The position numbers and the translations under genes are program-made. DNA of 64,000 bases. Origin: Symbiodinium natans. Its lineage: Eukaryota > Sar > Dinophyceae > Suessiales > Symbiodiniaceae. Each line of letters opens with the position of its first letter. The first letter of the stretch is position 1. The notes below the pieces were generated by a model. It saw nothing but the letters and a program-made list of their open reading frames with translations, did no database searches and was not told the DNA's origin. Where the stretch lies: the NCBI GenBank assembly GCA_905221605.1, contig CAJNDS010001802.1, positions 359,922 through 423,921 on the forward strand, given 5' to 3'. This document shows, in pieces, positions 1 to 11,340 of the stretch.

Positions 1-226
1 TGTGTTGGCAGAGTGTGAGGGATGTTTCGGGTCTAAAGCGGTTTGAAGCTTGGCGTCGGCAGTCTGCAATGTCGGAAGGCAAATCGGACACAGGTTTTGG
101 ATTTTAGAGTCATTGGAGGTGCAGCGGCGACAGTGGCGGGGCATGGCATGTGTTTTTAGTGTAACAGTTGTCAGATTCGGCACGTGGGTTAAGGGTTATC
201 ATGGACTGGCTCGCTTGGGCTTGCAG

Positions 227-670
227 ACCCTGGACGCGGATGGTGACCACATGATCGATGCAGATGAATTCCTGGACTCTTGGCAGGATTCACGTTCCTT
301 TCGCCCACAGGAAACGTAGCAGTAGGACTCGGTCTGACCCTGAGTAAGTAGAGTCTTGTTCATGGTTGCTTGCCTCGGACTTGTGTGCCATGTGAGTTCT
401 GAGGATAGCTGCATCCGCATGCGCGGACCCCCTCGGTCTGTGGACGTTTGTGCCATCAAGCGGCAGGCGAATAAGATTCGGAGGTGGGACCTTTCAGAGG
501 GAGTGCGCTGGGAAGATGCAACTCGCAGCGCACCATGCCAGAGCCAGTTCAACTAGTGGTGAAAGCTTCCAAGCTACACTTCGCCAAGTGACATTTGTGG
601 TGTGAGGCATGTGACAGACCTGTCAGATGCGCTTGACGACGTGATGCAAGTCCAGGAGGCGAGCAAGTGA
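227..670 (+). CDS. 3' end of an EF-hand, voltage-gated-channel-like protein (three exons)
   Basis: Three exons can be joined. Exon 227-274 follows a CAG acceptor and encodes an EF-hand loop (DADGDHMIDADEF, with Ca-binding positions D1, D3, D5, D9 and E12). Exon 404-483 encodes DSCIRMRGPPRSVDVCAIKR followed by a basic helix. Exon 607-670 ends with ALDDVMQVQEASK and a TGA stop. The second and third exons join in phase across a GT-AG intron (484-606). The first junction is less certain: either a GA donor at 275, or an ambiguous site because GACTCT and GATAGC both encode Asp-Ser. An EF-hand followed by C-[IL]-R-[LM]-[RK]-G-x-[AP]-R-x-[VI]-D is the arrangement I know from the C-terminal tails of dinoflagellate voltage-gated cation channel-like proteins; this is recalled, not searched. 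The channel domain would lie left of the window. The exon calls are firm; the channel assignment is an inference. Confidence 0.62.
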
Positions 671-1533
671 ACCCGAGCCAAAAGCACGAGCGGGACAGCC
701 AAGGGATAGTGCACCAAGCCTCGCCAGTCTGGTCCTTGCTGAGGAGATGCAATTCATCCTCCAGAAGACCGTCCGACAACAAGAGGTCAAAGACATGCCG
801 ATGCTCTCTATGCAGCAGGTTTAAGCCAATTTGGAGTTTAAAGGCCCTTTGCAGCCCAAAGGTCTGAAGGCCATAGGCCCTGACAGCCTAAGTTGGAGTG
901 GCATTGCGGTTTCCGAGCGGAAGGTTTTGTAGCTGTCCCTTTTGGCGGCAGCCTCGACCCTGGAGTCTTAGACACCGGGCTTCCAGAGGCAATGCCTTGA
1001 ACGCTCAGGGCTGTACAGAAGTGTTTCCAAACCGTGTCGTCGAGTCGTTCATTCGTGTGTGTGTGTGTGTGTGTGTGTGTGCCACGGCGCAGCAGCTTTT
1101 CTTGTAAAAAACGGTGAGCAATGCTGGTCGAATACTGACGGCCCTAAGCCGCTAACCCACCGCATTTCCCGAAATCCATAAACCAGGTAAACCTTGGGAG
1201 GGTCCCCTGAGCCCTCTTCTGCAGGTGGGTTAGCCGGGGGGGCGCACCGGCGCACACAATTCCTGAGGAAAAATCGACACCTTCCCAAGTCGCATGACCA
1301 CTGTTACCTTTTTTTTTAGACTTCTCACAAGATCTGTGCTGGGTGGTACCTGGGCCCATCAGAGGCGCAGCACCCAGCTTGGGCTTCTTGGTGATGGCCC
1401 CTCTGTTGCAGCAAGCCGAGTGCAGGGGTTTCGGGTCGTGAGGTGTCAGTACCCTAAACCCTAAACCGCCTAAACCCTAAACCCTAAACCCTAAACCCCA
1501 AACCCCTAAACCCTAAGCCCTGAACCTCTCGAG
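671..1533. other. Intergenic stretch / unresolved 5' part of the next gene
   Basis: No exon can be supported here. It contains a (GT)n run near 1053-1080 and, at its right end, the telomere-like block annotated separately. The missing first exons of the TruA-type gene should lie here. The stretch 1320-1440 is open in places, but nothing in it can be joined in phase. Confidence 0.5.
1449..1526 (-). repeat. Interstitial telomere-like CCCTAAA block before TruA exon
   Basis: Near-perfect CCCTAAA units with C-count and A/G variants. The block ends just before the exon that starts at 1534, so it lies in or at the 3' end of the preceding intron. This CCCTAAA-then-exon order recurs at many exons of the window. 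Confidence 0.85.
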
Positions 1534-4500
1534 GTGTTCTCGGAGCGCTGCTTGCTGCAGAGGTGGCGGCTCAAGGCTCTGAAGACATGCAGACACTGCA
1601 GCTGTCGCTTTGGGCTGGCCCTTTTTTTGGGAAAACCTTAGGGAGCCTCCGGGTCTGGGGCGCGGCCTGGGGTTTTCTTTGGGCAGTTGAACCTTGAGAC
1701 GTGTGCAGGTGGCCTACGATGGCTCCGGGTTCCGGGGCTGGCAGCCGTTGGGTGTCGAAGGTGCGCGAGAACATGTCCAGACATTTGTTTGAGCTTGTGT
1801 GTGTTTTTTGGGAATTATTCCCTCACCCCAAACTTGAGACTTAAACACGTTAATCCCTGGACCCTTGAAGTTTTGAGGGGAAGTCCTCTGCTGCACAGTC
1901 CCCGGCCTCGCAGTGAGCGTGGCTTACATCGCTCTTTGTTTTCTGGGCCTACGTTGGCCAGCGGAGCCTCTTTGGAAGATGTTCGTAGTCCCAGCTCATC
2001 TCTCACTCTTCTGCTCTCCTCTCTATGTCTGTGTTTTGTTGTGGCAATTCGAAGAGGATGCAGCGTTCACACATATGGACTCTACAGACTCGCATGTCAA
2101 TGTTAGCCCCTCGTTGCATGTGGCGTTGTTTAAGAGGTTTCGCGAGGTTTGCTTTTGGAATTCATGTATCAGGGCCTTAGGCTCTTGATGCTCTATGTAT
2201 CACATTCCTTCCACACAGCATCGGCATCACCACAGGCGCGCGGACGGTGCATCGCACACTGGCTGCTGCTTTGATGGCCTCGCATCCTTTGCACAGTGCT
2301 GCGGCGACACTTCAGAGATTGCTCTAAGGCTGATTGACATAGACAATACGATGTCGTGCCTGGGCCCGAAGCTCTAGACCCGAAACATCCTAAACGTCCG
2401 AAAGACCTCCTTGAACAAAGCAAGGCTTTCAGCATGTGCGCGCCTTTTTGTCCCAAGTGGTCATATTCCAACTTCCGACCCCAAAACGGCAGGTGGCATG
2501 CGTATTTCAACTAACCATCTTTGAGATTGAACGAGTGCTGTGGCTTTGATTTTGCACAAGTTTGGGGCATCTTCAGCCGTTTTTGCAAAATTTCCCGTCA
2601 TGTCCGACAGCTCTGTGCATGTTGCTGTCGGAAATCGTGCTCCACGCCACCCCTCGGCCGCTGAGTCTGCGTCAAAGAGCTTTATGCCATTGCTTGGGGT
2701 GTATGCCGGCATACTCACGAGCCTCGCACGCCCTTGACTGATAAGGCCGGCTCCGGCAGGCTCCTGTGCTGGTGGGCTGTTCACGCACGGATCGGGGTGT
2801 GCACGCGGAGGCTTGGGTCATTGGGCAGAGCTTCTAAAGTTTTCGGGTCTGTGTGAGTGTGAGGGAGATTGGTGTAGAGTGTTAGGGTTTCTGGGGGTTT
2901 GAGTGCGAAGAGAATTCGAGGTACATGACGTGGCGCATGGGTTCGAGACGAGGCCCCGAAAACCCTTAAACCGTCAAACCCCAGAAACCCCCAAAAATCG
3001 AAAAAGCCCTAAACCTTAAACCCTAAACCTTAAAACCCTAAACCTTAAACCCTCAACCTCCAACCGCACCAGGGCCAGGTGGCGCACGTCGACCTGCTGA
3101 GCCTTCCGGACCTTGATGCGGACACCCTCAGGCACTCCCGGGGCGCGAGGTTTGCTGTGGGGGTGGGGGCTGCTCGGGCCCTCAACGCACGAAGCGTGCG
3201 AGTTCAGAGTCCATGCCAGCCAAGCTTCTCATGACATGTGGATTGCTTGCTGGACAGCCTGCACAGACCCTGAGCATCCCTAAAACCCAAACATCTCCTA
3301 AGTACTCTCGGCATGCCGGAGGCGGCGGGTGAACCGCCGGCTGCCAGAAGACGTGCTACTCAGTCGCCTGCGTTCTGTTTAATTCTTGTGAACTGCTGCG
3401 CTGGGATGTCCGCACATGTCGAGGTGTTCTAGAAGTTAGAATGGAAAAGACAGAAGCCGAAGGAATGGCAGCAGCCGCCAGTAAACAGAAGCTGCATTAT
3501 GTCTACAAGGGCTGACAGAGCAGGTAAGGCAGTTGCTGGAAGCCTACCCAGCCACCCAGCAGCAGACAAGCTCAATCCTGGACGGCACTAGCGCGTGACC
3601 CTTGTTGGAATCTTCGGCTTTGCAGCTCATGCATTGGTGCCAGAAATGTCCTTTACCCCCTTGCTATGACCGTAGCCTTTGTGCCGTTCATCAAAGAGGG
3701 CCACCCCGCCCCCCCCCCCCCCCCCCCCCCCGAAGCCTCCTGAAACCCATTCCCAGAAAGAGGATGCCGATGGATGGACGCGGTTCCCCAACCGAGGTCA
3801 ACAGAAGCTTTCACGCGCGGAGGTCCGCCTTGCACAAGTGCCTGGACAGCCAGACTACTTGTCCTTCGGGGACTTCGGAGTGTTCCCCCGGGCAAGGCAT
3901 TGTATCATACATTCGAGGAGTTGGCAGGGGGAGGTCCAAGCAGGTGTGTGGCGCAATATTCTAGATTTCAGGCGCTACCGCTACGACTTGCTGCTGCGCC
4001 CGCGCCCGTCGCCGTTCGAAGCGCGGTTTGTCTGGGCAGCTTAGATGTCAGCAGAGCCAAGCAAGAAGTGTGCTTTTCTGCGTGCCCATGGCCTGATCTT
4101 CAGTGCTGTCTTTGGTAATGGTTGTTTGTGAGAATCGACATCTGCCAGCAATTTCAAGGCAATCACCTGCACAATTTGCCACCGTCCTATGATCTGACCA
4201 GAAGCCTGACAGTACTTCCCTTGCAGCGAAGCTCCGAGCTCGCTCTGAGATGTACCGAGTACCGAGTAGCATTCCTGATCAAACCCTTGTGCAGAATCAC
4301 AACGCAGCTCCCTGAACCCTAAATGCAAAGCCCTCGGCCCTCAACAGAGCCGAAACCCTGGAATCCCAACCCGAGCCCCCACTCCCCCCCCGCCCCCCTC
4401 CTCACGCCCAAATGAATGCTTCAAACCTCAGCCCAGGCAGTGGGTGACCTGCCCGCGGCCACTATTGCCGAGGCCGCACAGCGGCTCAATGGGCAGGTGC

Positions 4501-6575
4501 GGGGTGGCTGCCAGGTTTGTTTTTGTGTCTTTTGGGGGGGTTCATCGAAGGGTTTGGGGTTCAGAGGTGCTTCAGGGTTCAGGTTTACACTCTTGAGTCT
4601 TGTGGGATGAGGCGACCTCAACCCCCTTTAATTACTCGCTTCGGCTTCCTTCCCAGAGAAGGCCCTGGACTGCAGCCTCCTGACCGTGAACTGGCGGGCT
4701 TCCTGCAGAGCTGGCACGGCGCCTCCATGCAATGTGGTCATGGGCCCTTCGAAGCCGCCCCCAAAGTTTTTTAAGGACCATGGCCAGGCTACTAAGAGGC
4801 CATGGGCTTTTTCTAATATGCACCTTTTGAGTAGGATCGGGGGCCTTCTCTCTCCCGGACTGTCATGTCGGCTGTTTAGAGGTTTTGCCATGAGGATCCA
4901 GCTTCTGTGAGGCTTCCGCATGTCACCCATCTACAGCTTGACGTCAGGATGACTTCGATGAGGCCTACTACGGGCCGCTGACGAAGCGGCTGCATCCTCA
5001 GAGGCCTTTGTTAGCTAACTGCAACATCTGCGCCACCAGAATCGTTTCCTCAAAGCGCCCCCCTTCGGCCCCAAGGCTGCTCATCGACACATGCTGGGAC
5101 GCTGCATCGGAAAAGCTGATCCTCAGCTGCCACCATTTGCCTGCCCCCTTTGGTGTGTCATTGAAGAAGTCTTGGTTGCTTTTTGTGTGTTGCAGGTTTT
5201 ACGTACACACAGCACAAAGTTCGGCTCTATAACAGCACCTTGCGGCTAGCCAAGGAGCGTGCGCCTGGAGTGCAAGGCTTTCCTGTACAGGCGGCCTGTG
5301 TGGCGACCCCAAGAAAGCCCCAGCGGGTTTCTCTTCCATGGCCTTGTGTACATGTCTTGCAAGCTCCATGTGCTCAGTCCTCTTGATTCTGGTCCTGATG
5401 TTGGGTGCACTAAAGACTATATGGGGCCGTGCTAAGACCGGAAAGGGAAAGGGAGCAGAAAGTGCCAGTTGGGTAGATCTTTGACGGCTGGACTCTTAGA
5501 CGCTGGGTTTCGGGAGGCCCCGCTGGGCCCTGAGCCCTAACTCCTACACCCAAGAACCTCCTGAACCCTAAACCCTAAACCCTAAACCCCAAACCCTAAA
5601 CCTTAAACCCTAAACCCTGAACCCTGAACCCTGAACCCTACACTGCAAACGCCCGACAGCTGCAGGATGGCTCGGGTTGCGGTTTCTGCACTTGTGGCCG
5701 GCGCACGCGGTGTCATCGACCCTGCAGACCTCAGCGACGCCGGGCACCCCGGGGTTTTCTGGGGGTTTCAGGGAGGCGCAGCTCCGACAGGTGTCTCCAA
5801 TGTTTTAGGGTTTAGGGTTTAGGGTTTAGGGTTTAGGTTCTGATCAGAACCCTAAGGCCTGCTTGCCTTGGATTTGCACAGCTTGCACTGTGTTGGCAGG
5901 GAGCGGCATCCTGTCCGATTATCAGACGTTCTCGTGTTCTTCGTGATGTGGTACGTGTGTTTGCCTCATGTTCTCTGGAACTTTTTTGGCTGTTACCTGA
6001 CTGCACACAGGAGGCTGTGAATGGTGTAGGTAAGCCGTCTCATGGATCCCCCTTTCATGGCGCCCACGCTTGAAGAGCCATCACAATCAGTCAAGTATGC
6101 CAAGTTTTGCTGCACCTTTTCAATTCTCCCTACCGCCGAACCCCTCTGAACCCTGAATCCTAAACCCTTAAATCGAAGCCCTATAACCTCTTAAACAGTT
6201 AAACATCCGTACCGTTGCGTCCTGGAGCTCGGAATGGGCCCAGGCCTCCTCTCCGACCTTCGCCAAAGCTATGCGAAGAGTGAAGGGCAGGAGTGGCGGG
6301 TCGGGTTTTGGGGGGGTTTGCGTTGGGAGGTTGGGCCACCAAGCACCCGAATGGCCCTCAAGCCCCAAGCAGAGGGCACTTCTGCCTGGAGTTGGGATTC
6401 GGAGAGCTTTTTTCGGGGGGGTTTGGGCAGTTTTTAGGGTTCGGCGTGGAGCCCTGAAGCAGCCCTGAAGCTCCTCAAGCCCTGGCGAGGATGGAGCTGG
6501 CCCCGCCCAGTGGTTTGTTCCTTGAAGAGGTTGCGTACCCACCAGAAGCTGGAGATGGCAGAGCAAAAAAAGTGG
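1534..6575 (+). CDS. truA: tRNA pseudouridine synthase, TruA family (multi-exon)
   Basis: TruA-type enzymes isomerise uridine to pseudouridine in the tRNA anticodon arm. Nine exons join without a phase error: 1534-1575, 1709-1760, 2236-2297, 2760-2810, 3073-3131, 3322-3376, 3797-3837, 3972-4035 and 4437-4496. The joined product shows the family motifs in order: RWRLKVAYDGSGFRGWQ; ARTVHRTLAAAL; the catalytic-Asp motif SRTDRGVHAEGQVAHVD (split between the fourth and fifth exons); VNRRLPEDV; SFHARRSALHKRYRYDLLL; SPFEARFVW; and IAEAAQRLNGQ. Exon 4948-5011 (NGQ joined to DDF) is tentative. Exon 5666-5740 (MARVAVSALVAGARG, resembling the family MVRxxVGxLVxVG segment) and exon 6490-6572 (LAPPSGLFLEEVAYPP, the usual C-terminal motif) follow. 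The first exon(s), parts between 5011 and 6490, and the stop codon are unresolved. Donors are GC at 1576, 2298, 2811, 3132 and 4036, and GT at 1761, 3377, 3838 and 4497. Compartment is unknown. The usual His-Asp-Phe after the helix reads Asp-Asp-Phe here, if that exon is right. Confidence 0.9.
2811..3072 (+). other. TruA GC-AG intron built as an inverted telomere-like repeat
   Basis: The flanking exons join in phase to give RTDRGVHAE + GQVAHVD, a canonical TruA motif, so the boundaries are secure. The 5' half is G/T-rich (TTAGGGTTTCTGGGGGTTT near 2881-2899). The 3' half carries its approximate complement (AAACCCCAGAAACCCCCAAA near 2976-2995) followed by repeated CCCTAAACC up to the CACCAG acceptor. 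Confidence 0.85.
5560..5837 (+). repeat. CCCTAAA and TTTAGGG blocks flanking a TruA exon
   Basis: CCCTAAA-type units run from about 5563 to 5641, directly upstream of the exon that starts at 5666. TTTAGGG units run from about 5805 to 5837, downstream of it. The two introns thus carry opposite orientations of the same motif on their exon-facing sides. Confidence 0.8.
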
Positions 6576-7710
6576 TGAGACTGCTGGGGGATCAGAGCTT
6601 GTGGGGCTCATGTGGGATTTTTGGGTGTTTGGTTATTTGGGAATTTGAGGATAGGGGCTGCAATCTTTGTGTGTGCACCACTGTGGCTCAAGCTTACGTT
6701 CTACCACCGTGTGAAATGCGCGAGCAGCGCCCGCCGCGTGGCTGAAGTTGTTGGGATGCTTTCGAGAGGTTTGGCAGGAGGCCGACGGGCCAGGTTGGGT
6801 GTTTGGGGTTCGAGTGCACTGGCCCATGTTGCGGAGTGCTGTGGCGCTGAGACTCGGCATGACTCGATCTTCGAGGATATGGGCGTCCTTTCTGCCCCTC
6901 GGCAGCAGATATTCAGACATGGGTCGGGCTACTGCTGCTTGCTGCAGTGGCTATTTGCGGCCGCATCCTACCAAGATTGGTTGCGGTTATTGACGGATAC
7001 TTTCAGCGATTGAGAACGGTCACAAGAGTTATGCATGGGGGTGGGCAGGCAAGTCGGCAGTGGGGGCTCAGTTTGCGCTTGTCTCTGCCATCCAAGAACC
7101 CTGCTGTCCTATGCAGCCGCAGCCTGCACAGGACAGTTCGTTTGGGGGCTTAGGGGTGTTTTGTCCAGAGGCTATCTTGTCTAAGGGTAGTTACATGGGC
7201 CCTTTTGATGGTCCCTCACCTCCTGAACAGGGTGCTGAAGTGTGGGCCCTTTAATTTTTAATGGGGTATATAAGGGGTATGTAAGGGGTCCCGTTCTAAC
7301 CTTCTAAGGGCCCATTCGGAATCCTAGCCAGACAATCTCTGAACCGCGAAGGAGACAATTGCAAAGCGGGGGAAGAGGCGCTCCGGGTCAAAAACCATGG
7401 TAGAGCTGATGTGACTTGGGCAGGAGCAGCAAGAATAGCAGTTGCGAGGATGGAACTTCCCTTTTCTGCGGATAAGGAGCTTTTAACAACGTGCTGGGTA
7501 TTTGGCCCTACAGCCATCGTGTTTCACCTTCTCCAACCAACCGCATTGCAGGCCAGATGTCCGAGGCGTTTAGGGCGTGGCTCGTAAGATCCTTCGATGT
7601 GTAGGCCGTGCTGATGCAGATTCGGAGCAACAGTCAGATGAACTCTTCGCTGCCACTTGGCTGGTGCAGGTTGCCATGAGAAGCCCCGCCGCTTGTAGCT
7701 TCCCACTGGG

Positions 7711-7799
7711 AGTTTACGAAAATAAAGTACTCAAATATAGACCCCCAAGCAGTAGGATTCCCTGATATAAGGACCCCAATAAGGTACCCCAAACCCCCC
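7711..7799 (+). mobile_element. MITE-like element, family B, copy 1
   Basis: Starts with GTTTACGAAAAT, has TAGGATTCCC in the middle and AAGGTACCCC near the end. The 3' terminus is decayed, and the left end is recognised by comparison with 7888 and 48994. No coding capacity. Confidence 0.55.
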
Positions 7800-7887
7800 A
7801 TGTGCTCATACTGCCAAGGAAAGAGGTCCAACCCTTTGGGACCAACCTCGGAGGAGGGGAACGGAGGGCTCCTCTTGTCAACTGGGC

Positions 7888-7960
7888 GGTTTACGAAATG
7901 AGGGACCCCTTACGTACAGATCTCCATCCAATAAGGTACCCCTCTCATGTCGGAAACCCC
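7888..7960 (+). mobile_element. MITE-like element, family B, copy 2
   Basis: GGTTTACGAAATGAGGGACCCC at the left and AAGGTACCCC...TCGGAAACCCC at the right give inverted ends of about 12 nt (GGTTTmCGAAA / TYCGGAAACC). It lies within 100 nt of copy 1. Confidence 0.6.
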
Positions 7961-9269
7961 TAACTCAGCATCTGTGGCAGTGTATTCACTGATGCAGGTT
8001 CGGGGAAGCGCTCGGATGTGCTAGGATGAACATGTTGCTGGTGCTGGACTGTTGAGGGTTGCAATGAAGCCCCCCTGCAGGCTGGCTTTGCCTTGAAGAC
8101 TGGTTCTTCTCCGGCTTTGCTGGGCGCTACGTGTCGGGGCCCGGGACCTCCACGGACAGGAGTATGGTTGGACGGACGTTAGGATGGCGGCCGTTTTGTG
8201 CAGTTTCTCGAACCCTCCAAAAGAAGCGAAAGCCCAAGGCTAACATACAACCGACCGAAGCACGATAGCCCCAAGCCCTACCAGCAGCCCGGAATGACGG
8301 AATTCTGAAACCGAGGACCCAAGGCCCAAACCTTTTTGGCTCTCCAGGTCAACCTCCGACGGGGTGGGCCAGGGCGCCTGCTTGCCGCCGCTGCTGTTGG
8401 GCTGCTGGGCCTTCAATATGTTTTGTGTTTTAAGCTGCTTGGAGGTTAGTGGGGGGGGTTCATGGGAGCCAGTTGTCTCCTTCCCAACCCCTCCTCTGCT
8501 GCTGAATGCAGACGTTGGCTGAAGAACTGGCGGGGAGCCTATACACGCGAATATGAGCTTTGGCAGCTTTGGGGTGTAAGCTCTTAGCCCTGGCACTAAG
8601 ACTGCCTCACCTCGTACAGGAGAAAAGTAAGCCAGCAGCTAGGGAACAAAGGGGCAGTCACACCTGAGACAGAAGGCCCACCACACCTAGGAAGCAACCC
8701 AGACCTTTGCCGGAGAGGAACAATAGCCAGCAAACAGCATCCACACCTAGAAGAATCTCAGACCCCTGCTGCACCCACCTTGTGTCATTAGAGATGTGAG
8801 CGGAGAGTGGTGAGACTTCAAGGCGGTCAGGCCTGGAGCCGCGATTGATCTTGGGCATGTCATTCACCATAGCCGCAAGGTCGTGATGCATCTGCCTCGT
8901 CTAAAGACCCCTTCCGCTTCTAGAATTGCTCGGGTTGGTTTCGAGAGCTGGGAAGGTTATGCCTTAGGGGTTTCGTTCATATACTCCCAGCACAGAACCC
9001 CTACATTGCCCAAGTTCTCTGAGGAAGCTTCCCCCCACATGCCTACTTGCACGTTCCGTAGAGGGAATCTGAAGTTCCACATCCCCCATCCCCTCAAACC
9101 CCAAACGTACTGGAAGGCTCTTCATAAGGAAGCAGGAAGGTACCCCATCTAGTCGCCATGCGAGTCTTAAATCCTACGCCTCCGACTGAGAACCCGCGAA
9201 CGCCCGAGAGCCCCCGCGGAGCACCTTTTTTAAGACAGTGCCGATGAGAGTTTGGATCCCTTGAGTTGC

Positions 9270-9362
9270 TTTGGGGTTTGGGGTTTAGGGTCTGGGGTTT
9301 GGGGTTTGGTTTAGGGGTTAGGGTTTAGGGTTTAGTGGTCAAGGTTTGGGGTTTAAGGTTTA
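9270..9362 (+). repeat. Degenerate TTTAGGG block
   Basis: Units of GGGTTTGG, GGGTTTAG and GGGTTAG mixed together. It lies upstream of the exon islands that begin at 9579. Confidence 0.75.
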
Positions 9363-9578
9363 GGACACTTCAGCTTCAGGTGATGAGGGTCCCTGGCCAT
9401 CCGAGGGCGTCCTCACACAGAGGCGGGGTCAATTCTGGGACTCCGAGCCAGGGGAGCTTGTTTACGTTGCGATCCTTTGAATTCCGAAGCCTTGAACCCC
9501 AAGAAGGCCGAATCCCGAAGCCCCAAGAAGCTCCAATGCCCTAAGGCTTGTAGCACCCCGTTCTTTGGATCATGGCAG

Positions 9579-10640
9579 GCTTGTGAAGCAGTACGGCAAG
9601 CAGTTCGCGGCCGAGGTTTTCATGGCCCACAGGCCAGTCTTCGCGCATGGGGATGGGGTTGTTCCAATTTGGCCCTGACATGGTGGTGTGCTGCTTTTCC
9701 TCAGAGTTTAGTCAGTCTGCATCCTGGACCAGAATGCGTATCAATTTAGTGAAAATTCGTGGCGGGATGAAGTATCTCTTCCTGATAGTTCCAGGAATCG
9801 CGAATCGAATCTGCCACCCCAAACGCTCTGGCATGCACCTTCCTTGTTTCATGCCCACACAGAGGCGGCAAGGGCTCACTTCCATGAAAATTGACTGGTG
9901 ACCAGGAATGACTTCATCGGACCGACTGACCTCCAGGCATGCGGGATGGAACCAAACGAAATTCCCAGCTCTGTTTCATTAAAGCAGAATCGTCAGGAAG
10001 CCTCGAATTGTCGCCGCAGCCTGTGTGCAGCCATCGGTGGCGCAACGAGAGACCGCACCCCGAAAAGCTACGTTTGGCCATGTAACACCATAGTTCTACT
10101 GGTGACGCAACAACTGGTGACGCAACAGCTGTTGCAGCTTGTTTGCCTTCGTCATGTCGCTGTTCGAGGCCATGAAGAAGATCGGCATCAAGGTGGTCAG
10201 AATCCCTATTACCTGGACTCTCTTCGCAGATGCCCTCGCTGTTGTTGTCGCTCGGCAGTGTTCCCCTCCGGGAATTTAACATCCGAGGTCTCTAAAGGGG
10301 CTATATGGGGCTGTTGCATCTGCAGGTTCCCAATCTACTTTCCTCAACTGCACTGCGATGTCATAGTCGAAAAGCTATCAATGAAATTCTAGAGTAAATG
10401 CGAACCGCTGGCCCAGGGTGAGGGGCTCATTGGTGCTACTTTTTAATTCCGCAACGCCAGCGAGAAAACCTAGTTCTCTGCCCACGAAGCTGGTTGTGGC
10501 AGCCCTCCCTAAACCCTAAAAACCCTAAACACCCTAAACCATCTGAGGACAAGAAGGTGTATGGCTCGCACGACCCTATCAAGGACACCGTCATTGCAGC
10601 TGGGTTGCAAATTGATCGCAGTGTGGAGTCGGCATCTTGA
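9579..10640 (+). CDS. Unrecognised gene, three exon candidates including a terminal exon
   Basis: Exon 9579-9640 follows GGCAG and encodes VKQYGKQFAAEVFMAHRPVF. Exon 10138-10192 follows TTGCAG and encodes LFAFVMSLFEAMKKIGIK before a GT donor. Exon 10548-10640 is preceded by CCCTAAACACCCTAAACC and encodes EDKKVYGSHDPIKDTVIAAG, then LQIDRSVESAS and a TGA stop. All three have high GC at third codon positions and lie on the + strand. I cannot prove that they belong to one transcript, and I do not recognise the family. LFEAMKKIGIK resembles the second helix of a PPR motif. Confidence 0.5.
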
Positions 10641-10649
10641 TGTGAAGGA

Positions 10650-10805
10650 AAATGATTCATATACCAATGAATAAACTGATCATAGTAATATACTAATTCA
10701 TATACTAATTAAGATACTAAGTAGTATGCTGCTACTATATTTTCTGATTTTCCTAATTTGTTAATGTACTTGTTAATATACCGACTAATATACCGATTAC
10801 TGTAC
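10650..10805. other. AT-rich spacer after a gene end
   Basis: About 150 nt made of imperfect ATACTAATT/ATATACTAAT units, in sharp contrast to the GC-rich surroundings. It directly follows the TGA at 10640. It may be an intergenic spacer; no promoter motif can be named. Confidence 0.5.
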
Positions 10806-10827
10806 TGATCTTAGAGCCGCCTGCCAG

Positions 10828-11340
10828 GTGCCAGATCCCTACTACACCAAGGACTCGGGAGCTCTGTCGCATGGGGGCTCAGAGTTTGAGGAGTCCACGG
10901 CTTCTAGGGATGCTTAGAGGCAGCCATATACCCTGTGCATGCAAATCTGAAATCCTGGCAGACGCTTCAAGATTCTCGCGCTTGTAGGTTTTGGGGTGTA
11001 GAGATGCTGATAGCGTCACGTCCCCAAAACAGTTAAACGCAGCAGCCGACACCATGAACCGCATGAGATCTATGGACCGTGATGAGCAAAGCTGATCTGC
11101 CTTAAGCAAGGAAAGCCAAACGAAAAAGACCTGAACCCCCAATCCCTACAGGCCTGGCTCCAAACTTGGAGAGCTTTTCAGAGCCCTTAGTAACCTGGAA
11201 GCCCTCAAAGCCACCCGTAAAGATCCTAAGAACCCTACTCAAGAAAGAGACCCACTTATAACCCCCAGACCCCTGCAACCGGCGAGAACATCTCCTACGC
11301 GACCATCCCGCGCAGCCTCCTCGAGGGCCTTTTCATCCAG
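10828..11340 (+). CDS. Two exon candidates of an unrecognised gene
   Basis: Exon 10828-10877 follows TGCCAG and encodes VPDPYYTKDSGALSHG. Exon 11281-11340 encodes GENISYATIPRSLLEGLFIQ and ends exactly at a GTGGGC donor. Both have strongly GC-biased third positions. No family is recognised. Confidence 0.45.

Larger units (their letters stand above)
6576..9578. other. Stretch without a supportable gene
   Basis: No exon could be joined. It contains two short elements with inverted ends (annotated separately), an imperfect GGGCCCTT...AAGGGCCC inverted pair at about 7242-7314, and TTTAGGG-type units at about 9270-9360. Reading frames of 60-130 codons occur but show no recognisable motif. Confidence 0.5.

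Noticed and set aside
1449-1526. Possible true chromosome end
   Set aside because: Telomere-like blocks occur throughout the window in both orientations and are degenerate; none is terminal.
3172-3210. Reading RALNARSVRVQ, resembling TruA 'ALNARLP'
   Set aside because: The exon at 3322 (VNRRLPEDV) gives the correct phase and family motif; this piece lies in the intron 3132-3321.
3440-3515. Reading ASKQKLHYVYKG, resembling T-R-x-Y-x-Y of TruA
   Set aside because: The segment is already encoded in phase by 3797-3837 plus 3972-4035; this piece falls in the intron 3377-3796.
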